From Eubacterium sp. (GTDB lineage Bacteria; Bacillota_A; Clostridia; Lachnospirales; Lachnospiraceae): a stretch of 17,080 nucleotides of DNA. The position numbers and the translations under genes are program-made. The notes under the pieces are model-generated. The model did not search any database, was not told where the DNA came from, and saw only the letters and a program-made list of their open reading frames with translations. The stretch is from assembly GCA_023663915.1 (NCBI GenBank), contig JAMPGN010000074.1, positions 1 to 17,080 on the forward strand. The letters run 5' to 3'. This document shows, piece after piece, positions 1-8,014 of the stretch. How positions within the stretch are numbered: the first letter of the stretch is position 1; every line of letters begins with the position of its first letter.

Positions 1-965
<965 letters not shown>

Positions 966-974
966 TCAATCGCC

Positions 975-1259
975 TTATTTCTCTACCGGATATACAGAAG
1001 CCTGCTTCTTGTCTCTTCCTTTTCTCTCGAAACGAAGTACACCGTCAACCAACGCAAATAAGGTATCATCACCGCCGATGCCTACGTTTACTCCGGGATG
1101 GATCTTCGTTCCACGCTGTCTGTACAAGATATTTCCCGCTTTAACGAATTGTCCGTCAGCTCTCTTTGCACCTAATCTTTTCGACTCGGAGTCCCTGCCG
1201 TTCTTGGTAGAACCAACACCTTTCTTATGTGCAAAAAATTGAAGGTTCATATTTAACAT
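975..1259 (-). CDS. rpmA: 50S ribosomal protein L27 with cleavable N-terminal extension
   Basis: L27 sits near the peptidyl transferase centre of the 50S subunit. The 94-residue product begins [14 protein letters not shown] and continues with the conserved STKNGRDS and KRADGQ stretches. The first nine residues form the Firmicutes-type extension that must be removed between F9 and A10 (FF|A), exposing the A-H-K-K end; Prp protease does this in Staphylococcus aureus. I chose ATG 1259-1257 because AGGAGG at 1269-1274 lies nine bases upstream. An in-frame start upstream would only add MRRCNT and would overlap that site. The gene starts four bases after the prp stop codon, so the ribosome binding site of L27 lies inside the end of the gene for its own processing protease. 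Confidence 0.97.
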   Translation of the reverse strand: MLNMNLQFFAHKKGVGSTKNGRDSESKRLGAKRADGQFVKAGNILYRQRGTKIHPGVNVGIGGDDTLFALVDGVLRFERKGRDKKQASVYPVEK

Positions 1260-1263
1260 GGTA

Positions 1264-1596
1264 TTACACCTCCTCAAATGTCAATTTACAATAGTTTCTC
1301 CCATATTGTTTCTCAATCTGGGTAAGTCCCAGCACCAGAGAATCCACCAGCGCCCTGGAAGTTTCCTTCAAGACCGATTCTGTAAAGCGGCATCGGATGA
1401 TTCCGCTCTCCTCGTCTGCCTTTACACTCATCTTTTCCCTCGTGATCTGTTCCAAGGAATTGATCGTGTTAATCACAAGCACCGAGATAGATGCGCACAC
1501 GATATCTTCACCATAACCGGCATATCCTGCGTGTCCGTCACAGGTAAAGCCCCGATATTCCCCTGTTGCTGTCTTATAAAATGTGATCTGTGTCAT
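1264..1596 (-). CDS. prp: Ribosomal-processing cysteine protease Prp
   Basis: Prp (formerly YsxB) cleaves the N-terminal extension of L27 and is required for ribosome assembly in Firmicutes. The 110-residue product carries the expected catalytic pair: His22 in GHAGYA and Cys34 in DIVCASIS, the same positions as in the S. aureus enzyme. The start is ATG at 1596-1594, supported by GAAGG about six bases upstream. A GTG further upstream would add five residues but would itself contain this site. The gene lies between rplU, which ends at 1617, and rpmA, the usual place of prp. Its substrate is encoded next door and carries a matching FF|A site, so enzyme and substrate agree. Confidence 0.95.
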   Translation of the reverse strand: MTQITFYKTATGEYRGFTCDGHAGYAGYGEDIVCASISVLVINTINSLEQITREKMSVKADEESGIIRCRFTESVLKETSRALVDSLVLGLTQIEKQYGRNYCKLTFEEV

Positions 1597-1616
1597 CTCA
1601 CACCTTCGCACAACCC

Positions 1617-1922
1617 TTAAGCATTTATTTTGTCGATCTTAACCTGAGTGTATGCTTGTCTATGACCATTTTTCTTATGATAGCCTGTTTTTCTCTTATA
1701 TTTGTATACGATCACTTTACGGTGCTTACCCTGATCCATAACGGTTCCGGTAACAGTTGCGTTCGCTACATCGCCGGCAACTTTAAGTTCCTGATCGCTA
1801 ACAGCTATAACCTGGTCAAATGTTACAGAAGCCCCGACTTCAACGTCCAGTTTCTCAACTTTAATAACGTCCCCTTCGGAAACTTTGTACTGCTTTCCAC
1901 CTGTTGCAATAATTGCGTACAT
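1617..1922 (-). CDS. rplU: 50S ribosomal protein L21
   Basis: L21 is a 23S rRNA-binding protein of the 50S subunit. The 101-residue product begins MYAIIATGGKQYKV, contains the basic stretch QGKHRKVIVYKYKRKTGYHKK around residues 69-89, and ends with the typical TQVKIDKI. This is a normal full length. I chose the ATG at 1922-1920 over an upstream in-frame ATG that would add MNRRCH, because AGGAGG at 1929-1934 lies six bases from it. It is the first gene of the ribosomal block, with a strong sigma-A promoter and a folded leader upstream, and is followed closely by prp and rpmA. Confidence 0.97.
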   Translation of the reverse strand: MYAIIATGGKQYKVSEGDVIKVEKLDVEVGASVTFDQVIAVSDQELKVAGDVANATVTGTVMDQGKHRKVIVYKYKRKTGYHKKNGHRQAYTQVKIDKINA

Positions 1923-2044
1923 ATGGCACCTCCTATTCATGAACCGAAGTTCATTTACTCGCTAGTTTCGGTGATGTCTGCCTGCCAGAAATCCTCAACA
2001 GATTTCTGCAAATGGACATACTTATACCTCACTATGCGGCATAC
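1923..2044 (-). promoter_or_regulatory. rplU leader: Structured rplU leader, probable L21 leader RNA
   Basis: About 120 bases lie between the predicted transcription start (near 2044) and rplU. On the minus strand three stems are visible. Stem A pairs CAGAAATC (1993-1986 region) with GATTTCTG (2008-2001 region) over a 7-base loop. Stem B pairs ACCGAA (1972-1967) with TTCGGT (1948-1943). Stem C is ATGAAC-TTCG-GTTCAT (1954-1939), a six-pair hairpin with a UUCG tetraloop ending four bases before the AGGAGG of rplU. B and C use the same bases and exclude each other. Ribosomal protein leaders before rplU are known in Firmicutes and act by feedback; assignment to that family rests on position and fold, not on an alignment. 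Confidence 0.65.
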
Positions 2045-2050
2045 TCAAAT

Positions 2051-2079
2051 ATCATACCCGTTTTAAAAACACTTGTCAA
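2051..2079 (-). promoter_or_regulatory. Sigma-A promoter of the rplU-prp-rpmA operon
   Basis: On the minus strand the -35 box TTGACA (2079-2074) is a perfect match to consensus, followed after exactly 17 bases by the -10 box TATGAT (2056-2051), five of six. It lies about 130 bases before rplU, with the folded leader between them. It shows that the ribosomal protein genes have their own strong promoter and do not depend on the accessory cassette upstream. The stretch from 2080 to 2179 is AT-rich and I see no clear terminator in it. Confidence 0.85.
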
Positions 2080-2179
2080 TAAATTTTCTGCAAAAATGCG
2101 GAAAATCTTACAAAATCTCAAATTTATGCATGTGAAGTGCTTCTCCGAGGGACAGCCTTTGCTGCGAATGTTTAACGTA

Positions 2180-3628
2180 CTATTTGAAGAGATTTACGAC
2201 AAGTTTCATCCCATACTTCACATACTGTACAAATACGCTCGGCTGCGTGACACACTCTTTCATCTTGCGGAATATATACTTAGGTCTTAGGTAGAACCCC
2301 AATAGAATATTTCTCCGCAGTTTCATGACCTCGTCAATCGACAGATGCATCGTCCCTTTCGCGCTGGAATGGAAGAAATCACTGCCAAGCACGGACTTAG
2401 CGAGCAGATGTTCTTTTTTACATATTTCATACATGGGCGTGCCGTAGAACGGCAATGCGATTGTCACCTCGATAAAATCAGGATCGGTCTCCATCACAAG
2501 TTTTTTCGTCATCAGGATATCTTCTTTGGTCTCCCACGGGAAACCGATCACGAAATACCCCCAAAAAGGAAGCCCGATCTCATGACACCATTTCGCCGCC
2601 TGTCTGTTTTCCGCGACGGTAGTGCCTTTGCGCATTTTCTTGAGTATCTCATCACTCCCCGATTCAAATCCGAATGCCACGAGAAAACACCCGGCTTCTT
2701 TCATAAGAACAAGCGTTTCCTTCTGTAATGGACGCACCCTCGAATTAGCGGTAAACTGTATCTTTTTGTATAGTTTAGAGTGAATGATCAGCTTACACAT
2801 CTCTTTCACCCATTCGGGATTGATCGTAAACGTATCCGCCTTAAAGAAGAAATTCTTGATCCCGAACTTCTCATAACACTCGATCATCTCTTCCAATACA
2901 TTCTGAGGACTCCGAAAACGAACCTTTTTGCCAGAAATCTCCGGTGTCAGGCAAAACACACACTGGCTTGGACATCCCCTCGCCGTCTGAATCGTCGCCA
3001 TCGGCTCCTTCGTATCGGGACGGATATAGAGGGCATTATTCATCAACTGCCTTGCCGGGAATGGCTGGGAATCCAGATCCTCGTCCCACACATGGAACTT
3101 GGTCGGCACAATCTTGCCGTCCGCGTCTTTGTAAAGAATATTGTTGATCTCCTCCGGCTTTCCGATGCCCTTAAAGCAGTAATCCGCAATCTTTCCAATG
3201 CAGAAGTCGATCTCGCCGCCGATCATATAGTCCACATTCGACAGATCGAGCATGTCAAGCATCGCCTGCTCCGGGTCAAAGAACAACGCACCTTTTAAGA
3301 CGACAATCGGTGAAAAACGAGTTTTCAGTTCATTGACCACCTTCAGATCATCGAAGATCGTCGTGTTGGTAATGCTCATCATAATCATATCGGGGGCAAA
3401 CTCTTTCATGTCCTTTAGAAGTACGTCGAAAGTGTCCCCCTGCGTCTGGTAATCCTGCAGTTTCACTTCATATCCGCTCTTTAACAAGATTGCGGCGGCA
3501 TATCCTAAATCATTGCAGGCGCGCATCGCCTGTGCCGAACCGTCGTCAATATTCTGCTGGCATCGGTCCTCTCCCCTCTGGAAAAGAGCGCCCGGCGGAT
3601 AAAATAATAAAACTTTTTTCTTGCTCAT
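2180..3628 (-). CDS. B12-binding domain radical SAM protein, substrate unknown
   Basis: The 482-residue product has the layout of class B (cobalamin-dependent) radical SAM enzymes. Residues about 5-150 form a Rossmann-like B12-binding domain, opening KVLLFYPPGALF, with no DxHxxG motif. The radical SAM barrel follows, with the cluster motif C219xxxC223xxC226 (RGCPSQCVFC), then FFFKADTF, FGFESGSDEIL and GYFVIGFPWET. Enzymes of this type often methylate unactivated carbons or modify lipids and sugars, hopanoid enzymes among them; the substrate here cannot be read. It is the last gene of a cassette after the UbiA, HAD and large membrane-protein genes, 80 bases after the latter. The ribosome binding site is GGGAGGAAG, about nine bases from the ATG. 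A role in modifying the product of the neighbouring enzymes is inference. Confidence 0.88.
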   Translation of the reverse strand: MSKKKVLLFYPPGALFQRGEDRCQQNIDDGSAQAMRACNDLGYAAAILLKSGYEVKLQDYQTQGDTFDVLLKDMKEFAPDMIMMSITNTTIFDDLKVVNELKTRFSPIVVLKGALFFDPEQAMLDMLDLSNVDYMIGGEIDFCIGKIADYCFKGIGKPEEINNILYKDADGKIVPTKFHVWDEDLDSQPFPARQLMNNALYIRPDTKEPMATIQTARGCPSQCVFCLTPEISGKKVRFRSPQNVLEEMIECYEKFGIKNFFFKADTFTINPEWVKEMCKLIIHSKLYKKIQFTANSRVRPLQKETLVLMKEAGCFLVAFGFESGSDEILKKMRKGTTVAENRQAAKWCHEIGLPFWGYFVIGFPWETKEDILMTKKLVMETDPDFIEVTIALPFYGTPMYEICKKEHLLAKSVLGSDFFHSSAKGTMHLSIDEVMKLRRNILLGFYLRPKYIFRKMKECVTQPSVFVQYVKYGMKLVVNLFK

Positions 3629-3665
3629 CGGTATCTTCCTCCCAATCTATGTTAACTCACAACAT

Positions 3666-3671
3666 ATTATA
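3666..3671 (-). promoter_or_regulatory. Possible -10 box before the B12 radical SAM gene
   Basis: A perfect TATAAT (3671-3666) stands on the minus strand in the 80-base gap before the radical SAM gene, 38 bases upstream of its start codon. No convincing -35 box occurs at 16-18 bases; the best hexamer at 17 is AAGAAT. It could be a weak or activated internal promoter, or chance in an AT-rich gap. No terminator is visible in this gap, so read-through from the upstream membrane-protein gene is likely. Confidence 0.3.
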
Positions 3672-3708
3672 GTTGCTTTCCTAGAATAATTCTTATTGCA
3701 TAATCGCC

Positions 3709-5427
3709 CTATAAGCGGTACAAATACACGCTGTACGGTATACTTTCCACATGGTATTCCTTCACGAACGTTAAGCCTGCCTCTTCTGCATTCGATATTT
3801 CAATCCGCGAAAAAATGTAATCGCATCCGAGATTTTTCAAGGCATCGGCATCAATTAGAATCTCCTGTGGGGAACTGTCGGCATTTTCACCGAAATTATA
3901 GGTATTGATCCCCGATGCCGAGAACAGATATGCCCGGCACGCCCAGTCGTCATAATAAATCCGCCAGTTTTCATTTGCTTCAAGCGTCGGCGCGATCGCC
4001 TCGCGGAATGCTTCTTTGTACGCCTGGCTGTAATAGCCGCAGTATCCGTCTATGGTTGTGATACCGTTATAGGAAAGCATCGCCGGATGAAAGCCGTAGG
4101 CGCACGCACCCTGCTCCGGCTGATAGTCAATATCGGCTTTGATATTCTCCATCAGCTCTTCACCGTAAAATTCCCTGTAATTTAGCTGGTTCGTCTGCGC
4201 ATGCTTGACAGCCTTATAGAGATTACAGTATACCGTATTATAAAAATCGCTGAACTCACATTGCTTTGTGCCGATCAAAAGGATTGCAACCAGCCCACAA
4301 AGATAAGCGGCGGACGGCTTCTTCTGGTAGATGGCTTTCAGAACGAAGAAAAAGGCAAAATACCACGCAAAGGTATTGAAATAGATCGTCCTGTTATACT
4401 GGAATCCCTTGAGCGGCGGCAGAACCGTCTCCACCAGACTGCGCAGCGGCTCCCACAGATAGAGCGCATAGACCGCACAGTTAAATACGATAAACAAAAA
4501 AGTCAGATTAAACGGGTCACGCACAATCGCGTGCGCCTGCCCTTTTCTAATATAATTGACATTGTTCCACACAAGATAGACCATGCACAGCGGAAATACA
4601 AAATAGGTGTGTACGGACTGCGCATGGAAATAACCGTTTACGAAAACATCCCAAAAGTTACGGAAAAGTCCCCCGATTCCAAGACTCTCCGTAACCATCG
4701 TCTCCCGAATCGTCACCACATCGGAGAAAAGCATAATGCCAAACAGACGGTATTCAAAACAGACAAAGCCAGCCAGCAGCACGCCAAATGCGCCAAGCAG
4801 CCGCCATGGAATCTTTTTATCGCGGATACTCAAAATGACTGTCCCCAGAAGGATATATCCTAAGATAAACGCCCCGAAGAAGGTAAAATACGAGACAAGC
4901 GGATATAAAAACAACAGTACGAAAAGCCACCATTTCGGCTCCCTGTATAGGCGGATCAACAGATATAAGACAAGCGGCATCGATGCGAAACAGAGTGCAT
5001 ACATCGGATATACCGGCAAAAGGGCGAATGCAACTGACAGAAGTGTCACAATCTTAGCGTAACGGGAATAATTCTCGCCCAAAATTAATCTAGCAAGCAG
5101 TATACAGGAACCGAACGCCATCAACAGTTTTAAGAGATAACCCACAATATAAGCGTACAGATCCGGCAATAAGAGAAACAGGATATTGTAAAGGGAAAAT
5201 TCCGAAGGAAAGTAATCCCTGTCAATGCTCTGTAAAATAGGCATCATTTGCCCGTGGGCAAAAAAGGCATCCTGATCCCGGAGCATCTTAAGCTGTGTGA
5301 TAAACAGGTCGAGATTATCACAGATCCCGACATAAATATTGTCCCGAAGTATGAAAAAGACAAGCGCTTCGACCAGAAAAATCCCTCCGGCAAGAAACAA
5401 ATGCCAATATTTTTTGATAATGTTCAT
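3709..5427 (-). CDS. Large multi-pass membrane protein, GT-C glycosyltransferase-like (DUF6044/YkoS-like)
   Basis: The 572-residue product has a first membrane segment at residues about 9-28, then an outer loop with an acidic motif GICDNLD (D37, D40), then roughly ten further hydrophobic segments up to about residue 400. A soluble C-terminal domain of about 170 residues follows, containing YREFYGEEL, a YGFHPAMLSYNGI stretch and many aromatics. An acidic motif in the first loop and a large C-terminal outer domain are typical of GT-C glycosyltransferases, which transfer sugars from polyprenyl-phosphate carriers outside the membrane. The CDNLD loop reminds me of DUF6044 (Bacillus YkoS), a guess from memory. 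I start at ATG 5427-5425. The best upstream site, AAAGAAAGG, is loosely spaced at 12 bases, and in-frame ATGs upstream have none. It lies between the HAD and radical SAM genes. Function is inferred. Confidence 0.75.
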   Translation of the reverse strand: MNIIKKYWHLFLAGGIFLVEALVFFILRDNIYVGICDNLDLFITQLKMLRDQDAFFAHGQMMPILQSIDRDYFPSEFSLYNILFLLLPDLYAYIVGYLLKLLMAFGSCILLARLILGENYSRYAKIVTLLSVAFALLPVYPMYALCFASMPLVLYLLIRLYREPKWWLFVLLFLYPLVSYFTFFGAFILGYILLGTVILSIRDKKIPWRLLGAFGVLLAGFVCFEYRLFGIMLFSDVVTIRETMVTESLGIGGLFRNFWDVFVNGYFHAQSVHTYFVFPLCMVYLVWNNVNYIRKGQAHAIVRDPFNLTFLFIVFNCAVYALYLWEPLRSLVETVLPPLKGFQYNRTIYFNTFAWYFAFFFVLKAIYQKKPSAAYLCGLVAILLIGTKQCEFSDFYNTVYCNLYKAVKHAQTNQLNYREFYGEELMENIKADIDYQPEQGACAYGFHPAMLSYNGITTIDGYCGYYSQAYKEAFREAIAPTLEANENWRIYYDDWACRAYLFSASGINTYNFGENADSSPQEILIDADALKNLGCDYIFSRIEISNAEEAGLTFVKEYHVESIPYSVYLYRL

Positions 5428-5530
5428 TGTATAAATATACCTTTCTTTCCGCCAAGGAATCTGAACCATAAATGCAGACAACTGCACCAACAAAACAAAA
5501 TTTACCTGAAAGAATATCGTTATTTCAGTT

Positions 5531-6226
5531 TTAGATCTGCAGAAGGTTCATTTTCCCACGTTCTTTTTGGGAGGCAGACACAATGATATAATCCATTTCA
5601 TTTCCGATCGCCGCAAGACCGTCCTTCTCGTAACGGTCTCCGATCATAACAGCGTCTCCTGCATTAAGCCCCAAATCTTCCAGAATCACCCGAAGACCCT
5701 TGGGATCGGGTTTCATGCAGTCGATCTTCTCATCGCCGGAAGTAAAACACCGGTCGGCGGTTATCCCTAACGCTCGCAGTTTGTCTTCCACCGGATAATC
5801 CGAGTAAATGACAATCAAAATACCTTTTTGTTTAAGTTTTTCGATTGTGGAGGCTAAAATCGTATCTTTATAATCCGGCAATAAGGTAAGCGGAGCTTCC
5901 TGCATGAAGAAGCGCACTGCCTCTTTCACTCTTTGCGCCGAAATGCCCTTTTCCCTGGCTACAAACTCGTACTGCCTGTCCGTCAACGCCATATCCGCCG
6001 GAAAAGATGTTTTCTGCTCATAGTCTTTCCACTTTTCGCGTACTTCCCGATACCGCTTAATCAAAAACAAATCACCCACACAGGACGGTTGCCGCAGCAA
6101 ATGCCCCAGCAGGTACAAAAGCATTCTCCTGCGGAAAGGTTTCTGATAATATAACGTCCCGTCCAGATCCAAAATAACGGCACGGTACTCGTAAAGGGAG
6201 CTTTTGCTCATAACAGAATGTTCCAT
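5531..6226 (-). CDS. HAD-superfamily phosphatase
   Basis: All four HAD motifs are present in the 231-residue product: motif I DLDGT with nucleophile D20 and acid D22, motif II Ser142 in IVIYSDYP, motif III Lys172 in CMKPDP, and motif IV GDRYEKDG with D197 and D202. A helical cap of about 100 residues lies between motifs I and II, as in subfamily I phosphatases. I take ATG 6226-6224 as the start, with AGGAG seven bases upstream overlapping the UbiA stop region. A longer open frame runs back through UbiA but is its shadow. The gene starts eight bases after the UbiA stop, so the two are coupled. By analogy with phosphoribosyl-lipid synthesis, where a phosphatase removes the 5-phosphate after the UbiA-type step, it may dephosphorylate the UbiA product. 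That substrate is inference. Confidence 0.88.
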   Translation of the reverse strand: MEHSVMSKSSLYEYRAVILDLDGTLYYQKPFRRRMLLYLLGHLLRQPSCVGDLFLIKRYREVREKWKDYEQKTSFPADMALTDRQYEFVAREKGISAQRVKEAVRFFMQEAPLTLLPDYKDTILASTIEKLKQKGILIVIYSDYPVEDKLRALGITADRCFTSGDEKIDCMKPDPKGLRVILEDLGLNAGDAVMIGDRYEKDGLAAIGNEMDYIIVSASQKERGKMNLLQI

Positions 6227-6234
6227 GTGCTCTC

Positions 6235-7209
6235 CTACCTTCCCGTCGGAATAAAGAATGCAGTTTCCCATACGTTCATTACCGGGATATCTACCACAGT
6301 CAGCACGGCAAAAAGTACGACCAGCACGCCGACCAACAGCATAAGTTTCTTTTCCCGAAACAATTTCTCTGGCTTTTGCGCCGCCGAATCCGGTTTGTAA
6401 GCGATATACAAATAGTAGCAAAAAAGCAAAAACAGAAACGGTATCGCAACAATATATTCAATCCTGTACTTCAACAGGAAAATTCCGATCAGAAACGTAG
6501 CACATAATCCGTAATAGAACGAAGAACATAAAAGAGTTGCTTCGGTATATTTTGCAAAAGATTTTCGATAAGAGCCTGCAATTTCCGGATTTCCAATCAT
6601 GCGATATTCCGCATATCTTTTTACCGCCATCAGAAACGCGCCCGCCATCCAATACCCAACCAGAATGCTTGAAGGCGGATAAACGTCATCGCAGATGATA
6701 AACCAACCAAGCAGAAGGCGTATCATGTTGTTGATCGACTCCGATAAAACGTCCAGATAGGCGATATCCTTCGTGCGGATGGGCTTTACGTTATACAACA
6801 CCCCCATCACCAACAGCCAGATTTCCGTCAATACAAAAGGAAGGTTGACCGGCAGGGAAAGTAACAACCCGATGGCAATACAGACCGCATATTCCAGCAT
6901 CACCAACGAAAACTTCATATTCTGGCTGACAACGGGACGGTACTTCTTTGTCGGATGATATTTGTCGAACTCTGCGTCCAGCCATTCATTGATCACATAA
7001 TTGGCAGACGCGATAAAGCAGGTCGCAAAGAATCCTGCAAGCAGTTTTAGAACCGCCTGCGAAACACTGACCGGTGTGTTGCTCAATACGACCGCCAGCA
7101 CAAGCCCCGGCATGATAAAGACGTTTTTAATCCAGTGATCGGGTCTTGCTATTTTGATGTAACTCTTGATTCCGGCTTGATTCTGCGAAGATTGACTGTT
7201 TTGATTCAT
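6235..7209 (-). CDS. UbiA-family prenyltransferase, decaprenyl-phosphate phosphoribosyltransferase-like
   Basis: A 324-residue integral membrane protein with about eight hydrophobic segments. Near the N-terminus is RPDHWIKNVFIMPG (residues 22-35), then the first aspartate-rich motif N74EWLDAEFDKYHPTKKYRP92, matching the NDxxDxxxDxxHPxKxxRP form of the enzymes that transfer phosphoribose from PRPP to polyprenyl phosphate (mycobacterial Rv3806c type). The HPxKxxRP tail separates these from quinone and haem prenyltransferases. The second active-site region is YNVKPIRTKDIAYLDVL, near 139-155. The start ATG has AGGAG ten bases upstream. It opens a cassette with a HAD phosphatase, a GT-C-like membrane protein and a B12 radical SAM gene, and has its own promoter at 7258-7286. 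The family is clear; polyprenyl phosphate and PRPP as substrates are inferred from the motif. Confidence 0.87.
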   Translation of the reverse strand: MNQNSQSSQNQAGIKSYIKIARPDHWIKNVFIMPGLVLAVVLSNTPVSVSQAVLKLLAGFFATCFIASANYVINEWLDAEFDKYHPTKKYRPVVSQNMKFSLVMLEYAVCIAIGLLLSLPVNLPFVLTEIWLLVMGVLYNVKPIRTKDIAYLDVLSESINNMIRLLLGWFIICDDVYPPSSILVGYWMAGAFLMAVKRYAEYRMIGNPEIAGSYRKSFAKYTEATLLCSSFYYGLCATFLIGIFLLKYRIEYIVAIPFLFLLFCYYLYIAYKPDSAAQKPEKLFREKKLMLLVGVLVVLFAVLTVVDIPVMNVWETAFFIPTGR

Positions 7210-7257
7210 GACTCTATGCTCCTATACCGATGATTCCTTTTACAATGCAGTACACTT

Positions 7258-7286
7258 ATATTAACACAATACAGAAATATTATCAA
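7258..7286 (-). promoter_or_regulatory. Promoter of the UbiA cassette
   Basis: On the minus strand TTGATA (7286-7281, five of six) and TAATAT (7263-7258, four of six) are separated by exactly 17 bases. The predicted start point near 7251 leaves a leader of about 40 bases before the UbiA gene. It lies in the 198-base gap after the Nudix gene and is the only good promoter I see there. It marks the cassette at 2180-7209 as its own transcription unit. Confidence 0.7.
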
Positions 7287-7296
7287 AACTATTTGC

Positions 7297-7336
7297 AAAC
7301 ATTCTCCGGCGCTTCTCCAATGCTAAACATTCTCCG
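7297..7336 (-). repeat. Pair of 12-bp direct repeats upstream of the UbiA promoter
   Basis: CGGAGAATGTTT occurs twice on the minus strand, at 7336-7325 and 7308-7297, identical in all 12 bases and offset by 28 bases. A partial third copy of the core, GGAGAA, lies between them at 7318-7313. The nearer copy ends ten bases upstream of the -35 box, the usual place for an activator bound as a direct-repeat dimer. The regulator is not identifiable here. Confidence 0.6.
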
Positions 7337-7407
7337 ATGCCGACAATTCAGTATTTCCTGCAATCTGCCTTCACAACTTATACGATAAGGCTTTCGACAT
7401 CCGAATC

Positions 7408-7953
7408 CTATAGCATAAAGAAATACGCCGCCAACTGCGCTCTTGAGCTAAATTCTTCCGTCTCTAACAGTTCGCGCACCTCCTCTTTGGTATAGAAATC
7501 CGCCGTGATCTGCTCGTTTTCCGAAGTATGGTCTTCAAAACTGCCCTCGGTATCCACGAAAGCGATCTGTGTCTTTACATCGGAAAAACCTACTGCTGCG
7601 TAGGAAGGCGGCAGAATGCATCGGATTCTCTTAACGCTTAAGCCTGTCTCCTCATAGAGTTCCCTCTGGATACACTCTTCCAAAGATTCCCCTTCGTTCA
7701 GCATCCCCGCACAAAGATTGTAGATAAATCGATTGACTCCCATGCGAAATTCGCGCAGTAAAAGCATCTTATCCTCATGGTAGGCAACGATCGATACGCC
7801 GCTCACACGCTGTCCGAGCGCCTCCGGTCCGGAGATTTCCCCACGGCTGACAATCTCATATTTCTTTTCCCTGCCTGCCTTGTTTATGTAGGTCAACTCA
7901 TAATTTTTCAAGTATTTTCCGTCTTTGACTTTCTCCATGCCTAGAAGTTTCAT
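7408..7953 (-). CDS. Nudix hydrolase, ADP-ribose pyrophosphatase-like
   Basis: Nudix hydrolases cleave nucleoside diphosphates linked to another group. The 181-residue product has a perfect 23-residue Nudix box from G83 to L105: Gx5E, seven residues, then RELYEETGL. It is preceded by YNLCAGMLNEGE, and the N-terminal domain KNYELTYINKAGREKKYEIVSR resembles ADP-ribose pyrophosphatases, so a nucleotide-sugar substrate is plausible but not shown. The start is uncertain. The open frame extends to ATG 8031, which would overlap the end of rng by 17 bases but has no usable ribosome binding site. The internal ATG at 7953-7951 has AAAGGA upstream (11 bases) and begins MKLLGMEKV as relatives do, so I prefer it. 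It lies just downstream of rng and is probably co-transcribed with it. Confidence 0.88.
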   Translation of the reverse strand: MKLLGMEKVKDGKYLKNYELTYINKAGREKKYEIVSRGEISGPEALGQRVSGVSIVAYHEDKMLLLREFRMGVNRFIYNLCAGMLNEGESLEECIQRELYEETGLSVKRIRCILPPSYAAVGFSDVKTQIAFVDTEGSFEDHTSENEQITADFYTKEEVRELLETEEFSSRAQLAAYFFML

Positions 7954-8014
7954 ATCGCCGTCTGTCCTTTCCGTAAACTTTTGATCGAAATATCCGCTGA
8001 CTGCCCTGTTTTTG

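Noticed and set aside
2780..3298. Plus-strand open frame of 172 codons
   Set aside because: Antisense to the B12 radical SAM gene, whose cluster motif and domain order are clear; no family resemblance.
4201..4863. Plus-strand open frame of 220 codons
   Set aside because: It lies wholly antisense to the large membrane-protein gene, which has clear membrane segments in its own frame; composition is charged and repetitive, and no start signal is visible.
6227..6421. Sixty-five-codon N-terminal extension of the HAD protein
   Set aside because: It overlaps the end of the UbiA gene in another frame; the ATG at 6226 has a good AGGAG site and places the DxDGT motif near residue 20, as usual.
7370..7400. 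Short palindrome CTTAT-ACG-ATAAG after the Nudix gene as a terminator
   Set aside because: The stem is only five AT-rich pairs with no T run behind it.
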